From a virus, in the IMG/VR virus record IMGVR_UViG_3300021960_000417, positions 1 to 26,954 of that record: DNA of 26,954 nt; one strand, given 5' to 3'. Under the pieces are notes generated by a model. The model had not been told where the DNA came from, did not search any database, and was given only the letters and a program-made list of their open reading frames with translations. A program made the position numbers and the translations under genes. This document shows positions 6,630-14,506 of the stretch, piece after piece (position 1 is the stretch's first letter; the number at the start of each line of letters is the position of its first letter).

Positions 6630-8338
6630 CAAACAATCTTACTAAATCCTTTGACCTTATCAAATCTGATAACGTTTTCAAACTTGTCATGAAGGTCTGT
6701 CTTGTGAGAGATCACAAAGATATTAGCGTCTTTGATGACGTAACGGATAATCTTAAGGAACTCATCGGTGCCGAAGCCATCAAGGGAAGAGTCAAATACC
6801 TCATCCATAATCAGCAGGTTTGTATTGGCAGAGTTTTTGACACGCGCTACTTCACGCCAGGTGAAGAGTAGGGCAAGGTCGATTCTCATTTTCTCACCCT
6901 CACTGAAGGAACTATAAGAAAAGTCTTCGTGAATGGGTGATTTTACCGTTTCGTTAAATTCTTCATCCAAATGGAAATTAATGTAAAAGTCCATCATCTG
7001 TAGGTAACGATTGACCTGCTGATTTATGAACGGAAGATACTTCTTAATGATCTTCGTTTTTACACCATCATCCTTAAGTAAGGAGTAGGCAAAATCGTGA
7101 TAAACGATTTCTTGTTTTTTGTCGGAGAGGTCTTCTATTGTCTTTTGGAGATTGGTTCTAAATTCCTCTAACTTCTCATGTTCAGAATTTCGGTTTGCAA
7201 GGTTCTCGGCAATTGTTTGAATTTCATGCTCAAGATCTCTGATTTGTCTCTGGTTGAGGCTAATCCGAGTATTGTTTTGAGAAATGCCATGTGTTAGTTT
7301 TGTAATCTCCTTTGAAAGTGCATTGAATTGACGCTCTCTCTCCTGTTCGAACTTTATTGTTGATTCAAGTTCTTCATACCCATCTTTAAGTTCCTTTGCC
7401 TTATTTTGAGCGTCGCTAATTCTATTTAACCTAAACTCCTCTTCAATGGTCTGAGTGCAGGTAGGGCATACCGTATTTTCGTTGAAAAACTTATGCTCCT
7501 TGGTAATAGCAGATACTTTCTGAGAGATTTTACCTTTGAGATTGTTAAGCTTTACTAACTTATCACCAGCACCAATAAGCATCTCTTGCTCTTTTGTGAG
7601 TGAATGAATTTGCTCTTCAGTAGTATCATTTTCTCCCATATAAACACCAACTTCTTTATCTAAATTGGCAATCTTTTCTTTATTGGTATTGATATTGGCA
7701 TTTCCACGATTCTCCAGTTCTTCAATGAAGTTCTGCTGCATCTTCATCTTATCCTTAAGAGTCTCTTTTTTCAAATCAAGGGACTTAATCTGAGACTTCT
7801 TCTCTTTAATAGCATCTTTGAGAATGTTATTCATCGCAGAAAAGATGCGAATGTCCAATAAGTCTTCAATAACTTCTCTACGGTTTGCAGAAGTCAATTG
7901 CATAAAAGGCACGAAGGTGCTGCTACCCAGAATAACAATCTGAGTAAAAGACTTATAGTTAAGTTTTAAAATACTTTCTTCCAGAATACGCTGCATTGCA
8001 CGATCATCTGCTTCACGGTGCAATGGAGTACCATTCACAACAATATCAAACACTGATGGTTTGATACCACGACGAACTGTATACTGACGATTATTAATTG
8101 TAAACTCAATCTCAACTAAACACTCACGTTCGTTTGCAGTGTTGATTAGTTGTGGTTTGTTAATCCTCCGAAATGGTTTGTTAAAAAGAACAAACGTTAG
8201 AGCATCAAGAATGGTGGATTTACCGGCACCATTAGTTCCAACAATAAGATTTGTATGATGTTCCTGAAAATTAACTTCAGTGAACTGGTTGCCAGTAGAA
8301 AGAAAATTTTTCCACTTAATTTTTTGAAATGTTATCAT
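6629..8338 (-). CDS. 46: Recombination endonuclease subunit gp46 (Rad50/SbcC-like)
   Basis: This is the ATPase subunit of the gp46/gp47 complex, which resects DNA ends for recombination-dependent replication and for host DNA breakdown. Visible features are Walker A GTNGAGKST (residues 34-42), long coiled-coil arms (about 170-285 and 305-405), a zinc-hook CPTC (291-294) at their apex, the ABC signature FSEGEK (478-483) and Walker B LLIMDE (508-513). The 569-aa length matches T4 gp46 (560 aa). It overlaps the DUF3110 gene by 23 nt at its start and the sulfotransferase gene by 1 nt at its end, within the 55-47-DUF3110-46 operon. Confidence 0.97.
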   Translation of the reverse strand: MITFQKIKWKNFLSTGNQFTEVNFQEHHTNLIVGTNGAGKSTILDALTFVLFNKPFRRINKPQLINTANERECLVEIEFTINNRQYTVRRGIKPSVFDIVVNGTPLHREADDRAMQRILEESILKLNYKSFTQIVILGSSTFVPFMQLTSANRREVIEDLLDIRIFSAMNNILKDAIKEKKSQIKSLDLKKETLKDKMKMQQNFIEELENRGNANINTNKEKIANLDKEVGVYMGENDTTEEQIHSLTKEQEMLIGAGDKLVKLNNLKGKISQKVSAITKEHKFFNENTVCPTCTQTIEEEFRLNRISDAQNKAKELKDGYEELESTIKFEQERERQFNALSKEITKLTHGISQNNTRISLNQRQIRDLEHEIQTIAENLANRNSEHEKLEEFRTNLQKTIEDLSDKKQEIVYHDFAYSLLKDDGVKTKIIKKYLPFINQQVNRYLQMMDFYINFHLDEEFNETVKSPIHEDFSYSSFSEGEKMRIDLALLFTWREVARVKNSANTNLLIMDEVFDSSLDGFGTDEFLKIIRYVIKDANIFVISHKTDLHDKFENVIRFDKVKGFSKIV

Positions 8339-8597
8339 TCACTCTTGGGGGAATAACGATGTCGTTGGGTGTTATCACTGCGTATTTGTAATTATACATC
8401 TTACACGTCCTGATGGCAAGTGCTCCATCAACTTCTACAACTTCCATCTCAGTAGAATCTTCTTCATCCTCAAGCATCATAGCATAACGCTCAGCATCAT
8501 CTTCTTCTTCAAATAAAAACAGAACTTTTTCTCCACGTTTGTTTTGTACGGCATAAGCACCGTCGTCTTTTCTGTCTTTAAGAGTGAGAAGAAACAT
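8316..8597 (-). CDS. DUF3110 domain protein, 93 aa
   Basis: The segment VLFLFEEEDDAERYAMMLED (about residues 25-44) is the hallmark of DUF3110, a small family found in cyanobacteria and their phages, where a beta strand leads into an acidic E-D-D-A-x-R-Y-A-x-x-L-E helix. A later I-x-P-x-D-x-V-I-P-P segment also fits. The function is unknown. ATG 8597 overlaps the gene 47 stop as TAATG, and the 3' end overlaps gene 46 by 23 nt, so it is translationally embedded between the two nuclease subunits. That placement recurs in cyanophages and hints at a role linked to gp46/47, but this is only inference. It supports a cyanobacterial host. Confidence 0.85.
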   Translation of the reverse strand: MFLLTLKDRKDDGAYAVQNKRGEKVLFLFEEEDDAERYAMMLEDEEDSTEMEVVEVDGALAIRTCKMYNYKYAVITPNDIVIPPRVNDNISKN

Positions 8598-9637
8598 TAC
8601 TCAACCTCGCAAGCCTGTGAATATATTTTTTGCAGAATACCTTTTACGATAGACTTATCACATTCCATTTCTGCCTCATCAATATATCTATTCAAGATAG
8701 AAATTGTGTTCTCAGTCTCATCAACCTCAAAGTCCTCATCTATGTGGATTTCAAAGTTTTCAACAATCTTGAGTTCTTGAACTCCCACAGAATAAAGTTT
8801 GTCAATGAATTTTTCAAACTCCTTAGGTTTAGACTTTTTCTTGACAATGACTTTTACAATCTTACCCTGATACTCACGGGCATCAAAGAGTTTGTAGTTG
8901 TTGTCTTCGTAGTAGATATTATGGAAAATTCTATAAGGATTATTGATTGGTGTATGCTCTAGAGTTTCAGTATCGAAGATGTGAAATCCACGAGTGTCAT
9001 TCACATCATTCCAGAACATCTCATAGGGGTTACCTAGATAGAAGATTTTTCCGTCATCCGATCGAGTGTGATAGTGTCCCGAGAAGACAGTTTGGAACTT
9101 CTCAAATAGTTCGCAGTCCATACCGTCTTCCATGACGTGCCCGCGATGAGCTCTGAATCCGTTGAGTTCAAGGTGCCCCATCGCACATATGCTACGTGAA
9201 GCTTTAATAGATGAGACAGTATTTTCAAAATTTTCATTATTGATCCAAGGAATAAAAAGTGTATTTAAGTTACCGAGTTTGACTTCTGTACATTCAGAAT
9301 ATATTTTTACATTCTTGTACTGCTTTAACAACAAATCTACCGTATTAATATCATTGGTATTTTTATAATATGCAGTATGATTACCAACAATCGTATGGAC
9401 AGTTATTCCCATCTCTTCAAGACGGTTATAATAATTCTCCTTTGCCCATTCAAGTGCCCACAAATCGATAGAGCGACGATTATCAAATGTATCGCCCATA
9501 TCGATTACGACTTTGATGTCATTTTCTTTTAGATAAGGAAAGAAAATATCATCATAAAACTTTTTGAAATAGTCATGAAGGAACTTCGAACTCTTACGAG
9601 CGCCGAAGTGCTGATCAGTAATAATGGCAACCTTCAT
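8597..9637 (-). CDS. 47: Recombination endonuclease subunit gp47 (Mre11/SbcD-like)
   Basis: This is the metallophosphoesterase nuclease partner of gp46. The five-motif pattern is intact: DQH (residues 8-10), GDTFDNR (48-54), GNH (85-87), GHLELNG (about 152-158) and SGHYHTR (about 184-190); these residues bind two metal ions. The length of 346 aa is close to T4 gp47 (339 aa). ATG 9637 overlaps the gp55 stop by 4 nt (ATGA), placing late sigma factor and recombination nuclease in one operon. The C-terminal region (about 250-330) would contact the gp46 coiled-coil base. Confidence 0.97.
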   Translation of the reverse strand: MKVAIITDQHFGARKSSKFLHDYFKKFYDDIFFPYLKENDIKVVIDMGDTFDNRRSIDLWALEWAKENYYNRLEEMGITVHTIVGNHTAYYKNTNDINTVDLLLKQYKNVKIYSECTEVKLGNLNTLFIPWINNENFENTVSSIKASRSICAMGHLELNGFRAHRGHVMEDGMDCELFEKFQTVFSGHYHTRSDDGKIFYLGNPYEMFWNDVNDTRGFHIFDTETLEHTPINNPYRIFHNIYYEDNNYKLFDAREYQGKIVKVIVKKKSKPKEFEKFIDKLYSVGVQELKIVENFEIHIDEDFEVDETENTISILNRYIDEAEMECDKSIVKGILQKIYSQACEVE

Positions 9638-10152
9638 CGATTAGTCTTATACGTGATGTTATCCTTAATCGTATTATAGTCTGAACTGCTGCCAGAAAGC
9701 AAGCTATCGTCAACCATCATCACCTCATCAAAACCAGTACGTTCAATAATCTTGGTCTTGATTTCAAGTTGCTTCTTCTCCTTCTGAATACGACGGAGAA
9801 AGGCATAGTGAATGATCTGCGTAAAGTAAGCAAAAGGATTCTTCGACTTCTCAGGATCAAAGTTGTGAATGTACTGAACACAGTTTTCAATACCATCAGA
9901 GATCATATCGTCTCTGAACATATAATTCACAAAGTTGGGTTTGTATGAGAGGTGCGTAGCAATCTTCAAGAAACACTCACCCAGATAGTTTGGAATCATT
10001 GGTTTTCCTTCCCAATGCTTTGCTCTATCCTGTTTGGTTGGTTCTCTATCGTATTTCTTGATAAAATCCCTTTCTACCTTTTTTCTATAAACAATTAGTG
10101 CTTCGAGCAACTCCTTGTTGTTGACATAATGTTCAGACTTCTTTTTAGACAT
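9634..10152 (-). CDS. 55: Late transcription sigma factor gp55
   Basis: gp55 is the minimal sigma factor that directs host RNA polymerase to T4-type late promoters (TATAAATA) with help from the sliding clamp. The 172-aa length is near that of T4 gp55 (185 aa). The central region (about residues 70-125: FRDDMISDGIENCVQYIHNF, then NPFAYFTQIIHYAFLRRI) matches sigma region 2, and the basic N-terminus is typical. No sigma region 4 is present, as expected. A sigma70-type promoter lies directly upstream, so the gene could be transcribed by host sigma70 holoenzyme before late transcription starts. Gene 45 is in this window as well, at 1141-1815. Confidence 0.93.
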   Translation of the reverse strand: MSKKKSEHYVNNKELLEALIVYRKKVERDFIKKYDREPTKQDRAKHWEGKPMIPNYLGECFLKIATHLSYKPNFVNYMFRDDMISDGIENCVQYIHNFDPEKSKNPFAYFTQIIHYAFLRRIQKEKKQLEIKTKIIERTGFDEVMMVDDSLLSGSSSDYNTIKDNITYKTNR

Positions 10153-10192
10153 AAGGACATCTGTTTAATTCAATAGATTGTTGTTACTGTTT

Positions 10193-10220
10193 ATTATAGC
10201 ACACTTTTAGGACTTGACAA
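10193..10220 (-). promoter_or_regulatory. Sigma70-type promoter for the gp55-gp47-gp46 operon
   Basis: On the minus strand TTGTCA (10220-10215) is followed after 16 bp by TATAAT (10198-10193). The predicted start is near 10186, about 34 nt before ATG 10152. The 115-nt gap 10153-10268 contains no gene and this is its main content. Confidence 0.75.
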
Positions 10221-10268
10221 CATTGGAAAATATGTGTAGACTACCTTTGTCTGGTTTGAAGATGAGAT

Positions 10269-10679
10269 CTAGCTTTCTTTAGAGCCTTTAAATAAATCTT
10301 CTAGTTTCTTTCTTGCTTCTTCTACTGAAGATACGTAACCCATCTTATCGGTTATTTTTGTTTCATAGTTATCTTTTTTCTCTTGATATTCCTCTTCACA
10401 CTCTTCAATGTAGTTGTGATAGATCTGAATTACAGACTCATCGGTAATTTCTGACATCGTAACTACTTTATCCATGTTGAGAACAAAGATATCATCATTC
10501 GGCAATTGCATCCATGGTTTGACCTTCAGTAGAGATCCATGAGATGTTGTAATAACTTTAATAATAACTGGAGATTGAAGTATTAATACTTGCCTATCTT
10601 CTATCATATCTGGAAGAACAAGAGCAAAGATTTCTTCTCCAGTGATTAGTTTTATTGAACTGTAGAATTCATCTCCCAT
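10269..10679 (-). CDS. Conserved cyanophage protein, possible Sm-like fold, 136 aa
   Basis: The first half reads as a small beta barrel: SSIKLITGEEIFALVL (residues 7-22), then VLILQSPVIIKVI (31-43), a short strand around KVKPWM and FVLNMDKVVTM (65-75). The G-E-E turn after the first strand resembles the Sm1 motif of Sm/LSm/Hfq proteins, and an Sm-like protein of putative cyanophage origin has been described structurally from marine metagenome data. The second half (about 80-136) is a charged helical tail rich in Glu and Lys. ATG 10679 overlaps the uvsW stop as TAATG. RNA binding or a role with UvsW is possible but not shown. Confidence 0.72.
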   Translation of the reverse strand: MGDEFYSSIKLITGEEIFALVLPDMIEDRQVLILQSPVIIKVITTSHGSLLKVKPWMQLPNDDIFVLNMDKVVTMSEITDESVIQIYHNYIEECEEEYQEKKDNYETKITDKMGYVSSVEEARKKLEDLFKGSKES

Positions 10680-12142
10680 TAGTTTTTAAGCGGTATGTTT
10701 ACAATATCATAATTAAAGTTTTCTTCGTTATAAACTTTTATTCTCTCTATCAAATGATTAAGCGTGTAGTTTCTCCTGGCTTTGTAGGAAATGTCGTCAG
10801 CAATATCATAAAGAGTTGCTTTTGTTTTGTTATTGCCTTTCCTAAGGACTCGTCCGATGCTTTGGAGGTTTCTGATTCTGGATTTTGAAGGAGAAGCAAA
10901 AATAACATTGTGGAGATTCTTAATGTTAATGCCTGTGCTAAAAGTTCCGTATGAAGCAACAATTATGGCATTATCTTCCTTCTCAGTAATCTCTCTTACT
11001 TGTTCTCTGTCTTCGGTAGCAACGCCACCATGGACAAAGAATACATGACGTTTATCATCCTTTGAGTTATTTATCAGATCGAATAAGGGTTGTCCATGCC
11101 CTTCAACACGGGAAAATAATATGAGCGTATTACCTTTAAGATCAAGGGCAAGGTTACGTATAAACTTGTTTCGTCTATCATGGTTAATAATGTACTGGAC
11201 TTCTTCTTCAAAGTTTTCGAATTTATGTGGTGGGTGTTTCAATAGAAGCACGTTGATATCCAACTTGGCAACGTGACCCTTCTTCATCAGTTCTTCTGTT
11301 CTGATGATTTTGTAGGAGGGACCGAATAATCCCTCCAATACCCATTTGTGAGTTTGTGTTCCATCCAGAGTGCCAGTAAATCCATAACGATACTTTGCAT
11401 CTGAAAGTTTTGTCATTATAGATATTAATGACTTAGATTTGAACTGGTGTGCTTCATCTCCAACGACCACATTAAATCGTGAGAAATACTGTCGGGGAAG
11501 CTTGTAGATGGACTGCCAGGTGGTGATTATCACCTGAGAATCAGTCTCTCTTTCCCTCCCCGCATAGATCTTGTGGCAAAATGAACCTACGTCCCAACCA
11601 TAGTCTGCAAAGTCTTTATACATCTGTTCTACTAGCGAAGTCGTCGGAACGACTATCAGAGTATTTTGCCCTTTCTCAACGTGATATCTCACAATCGAAT
11701 ATATCATCAGAGACTTTCCAGAAGCAGTTGGGGATATCAACAACTTTCTATTATGTCTTAGGGCGTCGTATACTCCCTCTACTTGGTACTCACGGGGAGC
11801 ATACTTGCAAATAGCATTCATATAATCCTTCACACCTTCCATTGAGATCATTTCATTAGTCTCGAAAGGAAGACCATAGAATTTGTTATCAACAAACTCA
11901 TAGGTATATTCATGGTTCTCGCAGAACCTTGTCAGTTTGTCTAATAACCCAACATATATCTCACCAGTCTGGGTATTGAATAGGCGAATTTTTCCGTCCC
12001 AGTACTTATTTCGGTACTGAGGCATAAACTTTGCGCCTGGTACATCAAAGGTAAATTGGTCTGCCAGTTCGTAATAGACGTGTGGCTCTGCTTTTACCTG
12101 AAGATATACTTCATTCTTTTTGGATATAACCAAATGAGACAT
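10679..12142 (-). CDS. uvsW: UvsW-type RNA-DNA / recombination helicase
   Basis: UvsW is a superfamily 2 helicase that unwinds R-loops and branched DNA, shutting off origin-dependent replication and promoting recombination-dependent replication. At 487 aa it is near T4 UvsW (about 500 aa). The N-terminal substrate-binding domain (about 1-90, with RNKYWDGKIRLF) is followed by Walker A SPTASGKS (137-144), motif II DEAH (229-232), motif III-like TGTLDG and motif VI SIGRVLRKG near the C-terminal end of the second RecA domain. Its stop overlaps the next start as TAATG. An AATAAATA motif 24 nt before ATG 12142 suggests late expression, as in T4. Confidence 0.96.
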   Translation of the reverse strand: MSHLVISKKNEVYLQVKAEPHVYYELADQFTFDVPGAKFMPQYRNKYWDGKIRLFNTQTGEIYVGLLDKLTRFCENHEYTYEFVDNKFYGLPFETNEMISMEGVKDYMNAICKYAPREYQVEGVYDALRHNRKLLISPTASGKSLMIYSIVRYHVEKGQNTLIVVPTTSLVEQMYKDFADYGWDVGSFCHKIYAGRERETDSQVIITTWQSIYKLPRQYFSRFNVVVGDEAHQFKSKSLISIMTKLSDAKYRYGFTGTLDGTQTHKWVLEGLFGPSYKIIRTEELMKKGHVAKLDINVLLLKHPPHKFENFEEEVQYIINHDRRNKFIRNLALDLKGNTLILFSRVEGHGQPLFDLINNSKDDKRHVFFVHGGVATEDREQVREITEKEDNAIIVASYGTFSTGINIKNLHNVIFASPSKSRIRNLQSIGRVLRKGNNKTKATLYDIADDISYKARRNYTLNHLIERIKVYNEENFNYDIVNIPLKN

Positions 12143-12165
12143 GATCCATAAGTTTCACCTATGGA

Positions 12166-12173
12166 TATTTATT
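12166..12173 (-). promoter_or_regulatory. Late-promoter-like motif AATAAATA before uvsW
   Basis: AATAAATA on the minus strand is one base from TATAAATA and lies 24 nt before the uvsW ATG in the short gap after the 440-aa gene. Confidence 0.45.
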
Positions 12174-12181
12174 TCAGTATC

Positions 12182-13504
12182 TCAAGACATATGTTGGGAG
12201 ATTTGATCTGCCGTTTGCTGTCTCACCTGAGAGTTTTTAAGTGCAGTTTGCTGATGCCTACGTGGTAAGTTTGCAATCCTTTCCCTTTCACTTGCTGCCG
12301 CTCTCTGGCGGGCGATTTCTTCAGGACTTGGTTGTTGTGCTGCTTGCTGCTGAGCAGCTGCTTGTTGTGCTGCCTGTTGCTGCGCCATCGCTTGTTGTTG
12401 TGCGGCTGCCTGTTGTTGTGCTGCGGCTTGTCTGTCAGCAATACTTTGTCTCAGTTGAGCAATTTTTGCTTGACGTGGAGTTTGTGGAGTTTGATCTGGT
12501 CCTTGTTGTGGTTGTTGTGGGGCAGGTCTATAATCAACTTTTACGTTACCGGGTCTTGCTTCACCTTTTGGTAAAGCTTGTCTTGGTCTTGCACTAACCT
12601 GTTGTTCTGCTGATTTTGCTGTAGCGGCAGTTTTATCAGTTCTTCCAGTCAAAACCATACCAGCAGTTCCTGGTGCATTAGATCCACCAAATTTTTGTGC
12701 TCCAGTAGTTGATACTTGTGATACATGACGAGTTAAATTTGGATGTTCATCATGGAGACCGTCAAGAATGTCTTGTGCGGCAACTTTTAATGATTGTTTT
12801 TCATCACGTCCAGCACCTTTCATGTCTGTATTTGCATTAGCAACTCTTTCAATTCTATTCATAATATCTTGACGAATTCTATTTCTTTCTTCTTTTGATT
12901 TATCACCATGAAATCTTTGAACGAAAGATTTTGATGCTGCCTTGTAAGTTGCTAAAAGTTCTCCCGCTTCTGCAGAAGCAAGTTGAGCACCACCACCTTT
13001 TTTCATACTAATTCCCCTTCTCTCTTTGGGGTTATCTGGATTATAAATTTCCAAGTCTCCTTTTGGAGTTACATTTTTACCACCAGCACCTTTCCAAGTT
13101 CTTGAAAGTTTTGCATTTGGATCTGATCCACCAGTAACTCTTGCGGGATGCATTTTCTCAACAGCACCTCTTAATTTTTTCTGAGATGCTAATTTGTGAA
13201 CTCCGTATATTGCATCATCCAGTTCTCTATTATAATCATCCTCATCACTTGCACGTTTTCCATGTTTTGCTGAAAAACCTTTATTAGATTTATCAAAGTG
13301 CAGGGGGTGTTCTGGATCAGTTTTTGAGTACTGAACCTCTGTATTCATTATCTCTAACGCCCTATCATAATTTTTATCTAAAAGAGCATCTCTTACTTCT
13401 TTCCCATGTTCTGGATGGGAGATAAAATAATTCCACAGTTTTCTGTGTGCGTGCTCTTCGCTATATTTTTCGCAAATAATTTTAAATTCTATAAACGTCT
13501 TCAT
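12182..13504 (-). CDS. 440-aa protein: head-targeting-like N-terminus, nuclease-like motif, Ala/Gln-rich tail
   Basis: Three regions are visible. (a) The N-terminus MKTFIEFKIICE resembles the capsid-targeting sequence of T4 internal head proteins (MKTYQEFIAE), with ICE as a possible (L/I)-x-E prohead-protease site. (b) Residues 143-190 contain KGDLEIYNPDN, then RGISMKKGGGAQLASAEAGE. The D150...S166-x-K168 pattern followed by GGAQL resembles a PD-(D/E)xK nuclease core with Ser in place of the usual Asp/Glu. (c) Residues about 325-405 are Pro/Gln- then Ala/Gln-rich, likely disordered or coiled. The protein is basic overall, with no signal peptide or membrane span. A CTAAATA motif precedes it. 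Function is inferred only: a candidate packaged, perhaps DNA-binding, protein. It could also be structural. Confidence 0.7.
   Translation of the reverse strand: MKTFIEFKIICEKYSEEHAHRKLWNYFISHPEHGKEVRDALLDKNYDRALEIMNTEVQYSKTDPEHPLHFDKSNKGFSAKHGKRASDEDDYNRELDDAIYGVHKLASQKKLRGAVEKMHPARVTGGSDPNAKLSRTWKGAGGKNVTPKGDLEIYNPDNPKERRGISMKKGGGAQLASAEAGELLATYKAASKSFVQRFHGDKSKEERNRIRQDIMNRIERVANANTDMKGAGRDEKQSLKVAAQDILDGLHDEHPNLTRHVSQVSTTGAQKFGGSNAPGTAGMVLTGRTDKTAATAKSAEQQVSARPRQALPKGEARPGNVKVDYRPAPQQPQQGPDQTPQTPRQAKIAQLRQSIADRQAAAQQQAAAQQQAMAQQQAAQQAAAQQQAAQQPSPEEIARQRAAASERERIANLPRRHQQTALKNSQVRQQTADQISQHMS
12320..12440. repeat. Ala/Gln codon-repeat tract
   Basis: Low-complexity DNA made of repeated GCTGC, TTGTTG and TGTGCTG units encodes alternating (A)n(Q)n blocks on the minus strand, about residues 355-395 of the 440-aa protein. 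Copies are imperfect and in frame. This also creates long spurious frames on the plus strand. Confidence 0.85.
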
Positions 13505-13524
13505 CTCTATAGACAGTTTATTTG

Positions 13525-13531
13525 TATTTAG
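13525..13531 (-). promoter_or_regulatory. Late-promoter-like motif CTAAATA before the 440-aa gene
   Basis: CTAAATA lies 20 nt before ATG 13504, and its TAA is the stop codon of uvsY. The same heptamer precedes gp18, gp20 and the 51-aa gene. Confidence 0.5.
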
Positions 13532-13959
13532 TTAAATCCTGCCTGGAACTTATTCCAATCAATTGCATTCTTGATTTGAAAAGTTCTATTCGAAATCGTC
13601 TTAATGATCTCCTCAAGAAACTTCAGCATCACATCATAATACCTGATCTTGAGGTCAATAGCATTTAACTTCTCATCAGCGTCCATATGCCTCTGTATGG
13701 CGTCTTTCTCCCTAACTTTATACGGGAAAGGTTCTTCCTCATAAACCTCTGGATCTGCCTTTCCAGTGTAGTAGTTGTATCTTTCTAACTTGATTCGATT
13801 ATAACTATCTCTTGCTTTTTCACGCAACAGAGTAATCGTATTATACATCGTATAATACTTTGCGTGGAGTTGTGGAGTTTTTAATGACTCATCATGTAGA
13901 TTATCAGGATCAATGACAGAATCTCTCTGCCACATCTCCTGAATTTGATCAAGATTCAT
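13528..13959 (-). CDS. uvsY: UvsY-type recombination mediator
   Basis: UvsY loads the UvsX recombinase onto gp32-coated single-stranded DNA. The 143-aa length matches T4 UvsY (137 aa) and the layout aligns by eye: an N-terminal LDQIQEMWQRDSVID segment (residues 3-17), a central basic helix ending YNYYTGKADPE (about 61-71), and a C-terminal FLEEIIKTISNRTFQIKNAI segment plus W-x-x-F-Q-A-G-F, equivalent to the T4 ending FEAGK. ATG 13959 overlaps the gp3-type gene stop by 4 nt (ATGA). Its partner UvsX is not in this window. Its position between a tail gene and a possible late promoter suggests expression with the morphogenesis genes. Confidence 0.93.
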   Translation of the reverse strand: MNLDQIQEMWQRDSVIDPDNLHDESLKTPQLHAKYYTMYNTITLLREKARDSYNRIKLERYNYYTGKADPEVYEEEPFPYKVREKDAIQRHMDADEKLNAIDLKIRYYDVMLKFLEEIIKTISNRTFQIKNAIDWNKFQAGFN

Positions 13960-14504
13960 AACTTAGTTCGTCCGTCCGATCCTACGATATTGTAGATAGT
14001 ATACTTGAAAGATGCCTGTGCTGTAAAGTATTGGATGTCCTGATTCTGGGTATCAAAATCCAAGGACGTTAAGGAGTATGGGAAAAGATCTTTAAACTTT
14101 ATAATTGCACTTGTTCTGTAGTTACTGTTGAGAATTGATAAACTACCATCACTAAACTGTTCGGACATATCTCTTTGTCCGTCTGCATCTGTAACCAGAT
14201 CTTTGAAGTTCCCAGTTGTTTCTGGATAACCAAGACCAGTCAACCAGTTGTGAATTGCCATATAATTTTCAAGGTTCTCATCAACCAAGAATTTTACGGT
14301 CAAATCACCATATGCAAGTTTTTCTCCAGGTACATCAAGGTTCTTTAAGTAGTAAGGTTCAATTACTGTTTCCAGTGTGATCTCTGGTATCGTAGCACTG
14401 GTACAGAAAAATGATGCCTTAGGAGTCTTTGAAAGACTAAACTTAAATCCTGTTGGAGATAAAAAATTTCTATTTTGTATCTGATTATCAAATGCAGATG
14501 CCAT
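13956..14504 (-). CDS. 3: Tail completion / sheath stabiliser protein, gp3-type
   Basis: The 182-aa protein has the pattern of myovirus tail-tube-like proteins: FLSPTGFKFSLSKTP (residues 14-28), FFCTSATIPEITLET (32-46), a central GDLTVKFLVDENLENYMAIH region (about 66-85) and a C-terminal TAQASFKYTIYNIV (about 161-174). Cyanophage proteins of this form next to uvsY and gp23 are named gp3, the protein that caps the tail tube and stabilises the sheath; T4 gp3 is 176 aa. An alternative is another tube-related protein such as a baseplate tube initiator. ATG 14504 overlaps the tandem TAATAATG end of the 51-aa gene. Confidence 0.8.
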   Translation of the reverse strand: MASAFDNQIQNRNFLSPTGFKFSLSKTPKASFFCTSATIPEITLETVIEPYYLKNLDVPGEKLAYGDLTVKFLVDENLENYMAIHNWLTGLGYPETTGNFKDLVTDADGQRDMSEQFSDGSLSILNSNYRTSAIIKFKDLFPYSLTSLDFDTQNQDIQYFTAQASFKYTIYNIVGSDGRTKL

Positions 14505-14506
14505 TA

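Noticed and set aside
10214-10242. Plus-strand TTGACA with a weak TAGACT at 17 bp
   Set aside because: Transcription in this direction would be antisense to every gene, the -10 is poor, and no plus-strand gene follows.
12241-12597. Plus-strand frames rich in Leu, Val and Cys resembling membrane proteins
   Set aside because: They are the complement of the Ala/Gln repeat tract in the 440-aa gene; the hydrophobic appearance comes from reading that repeat backwards.
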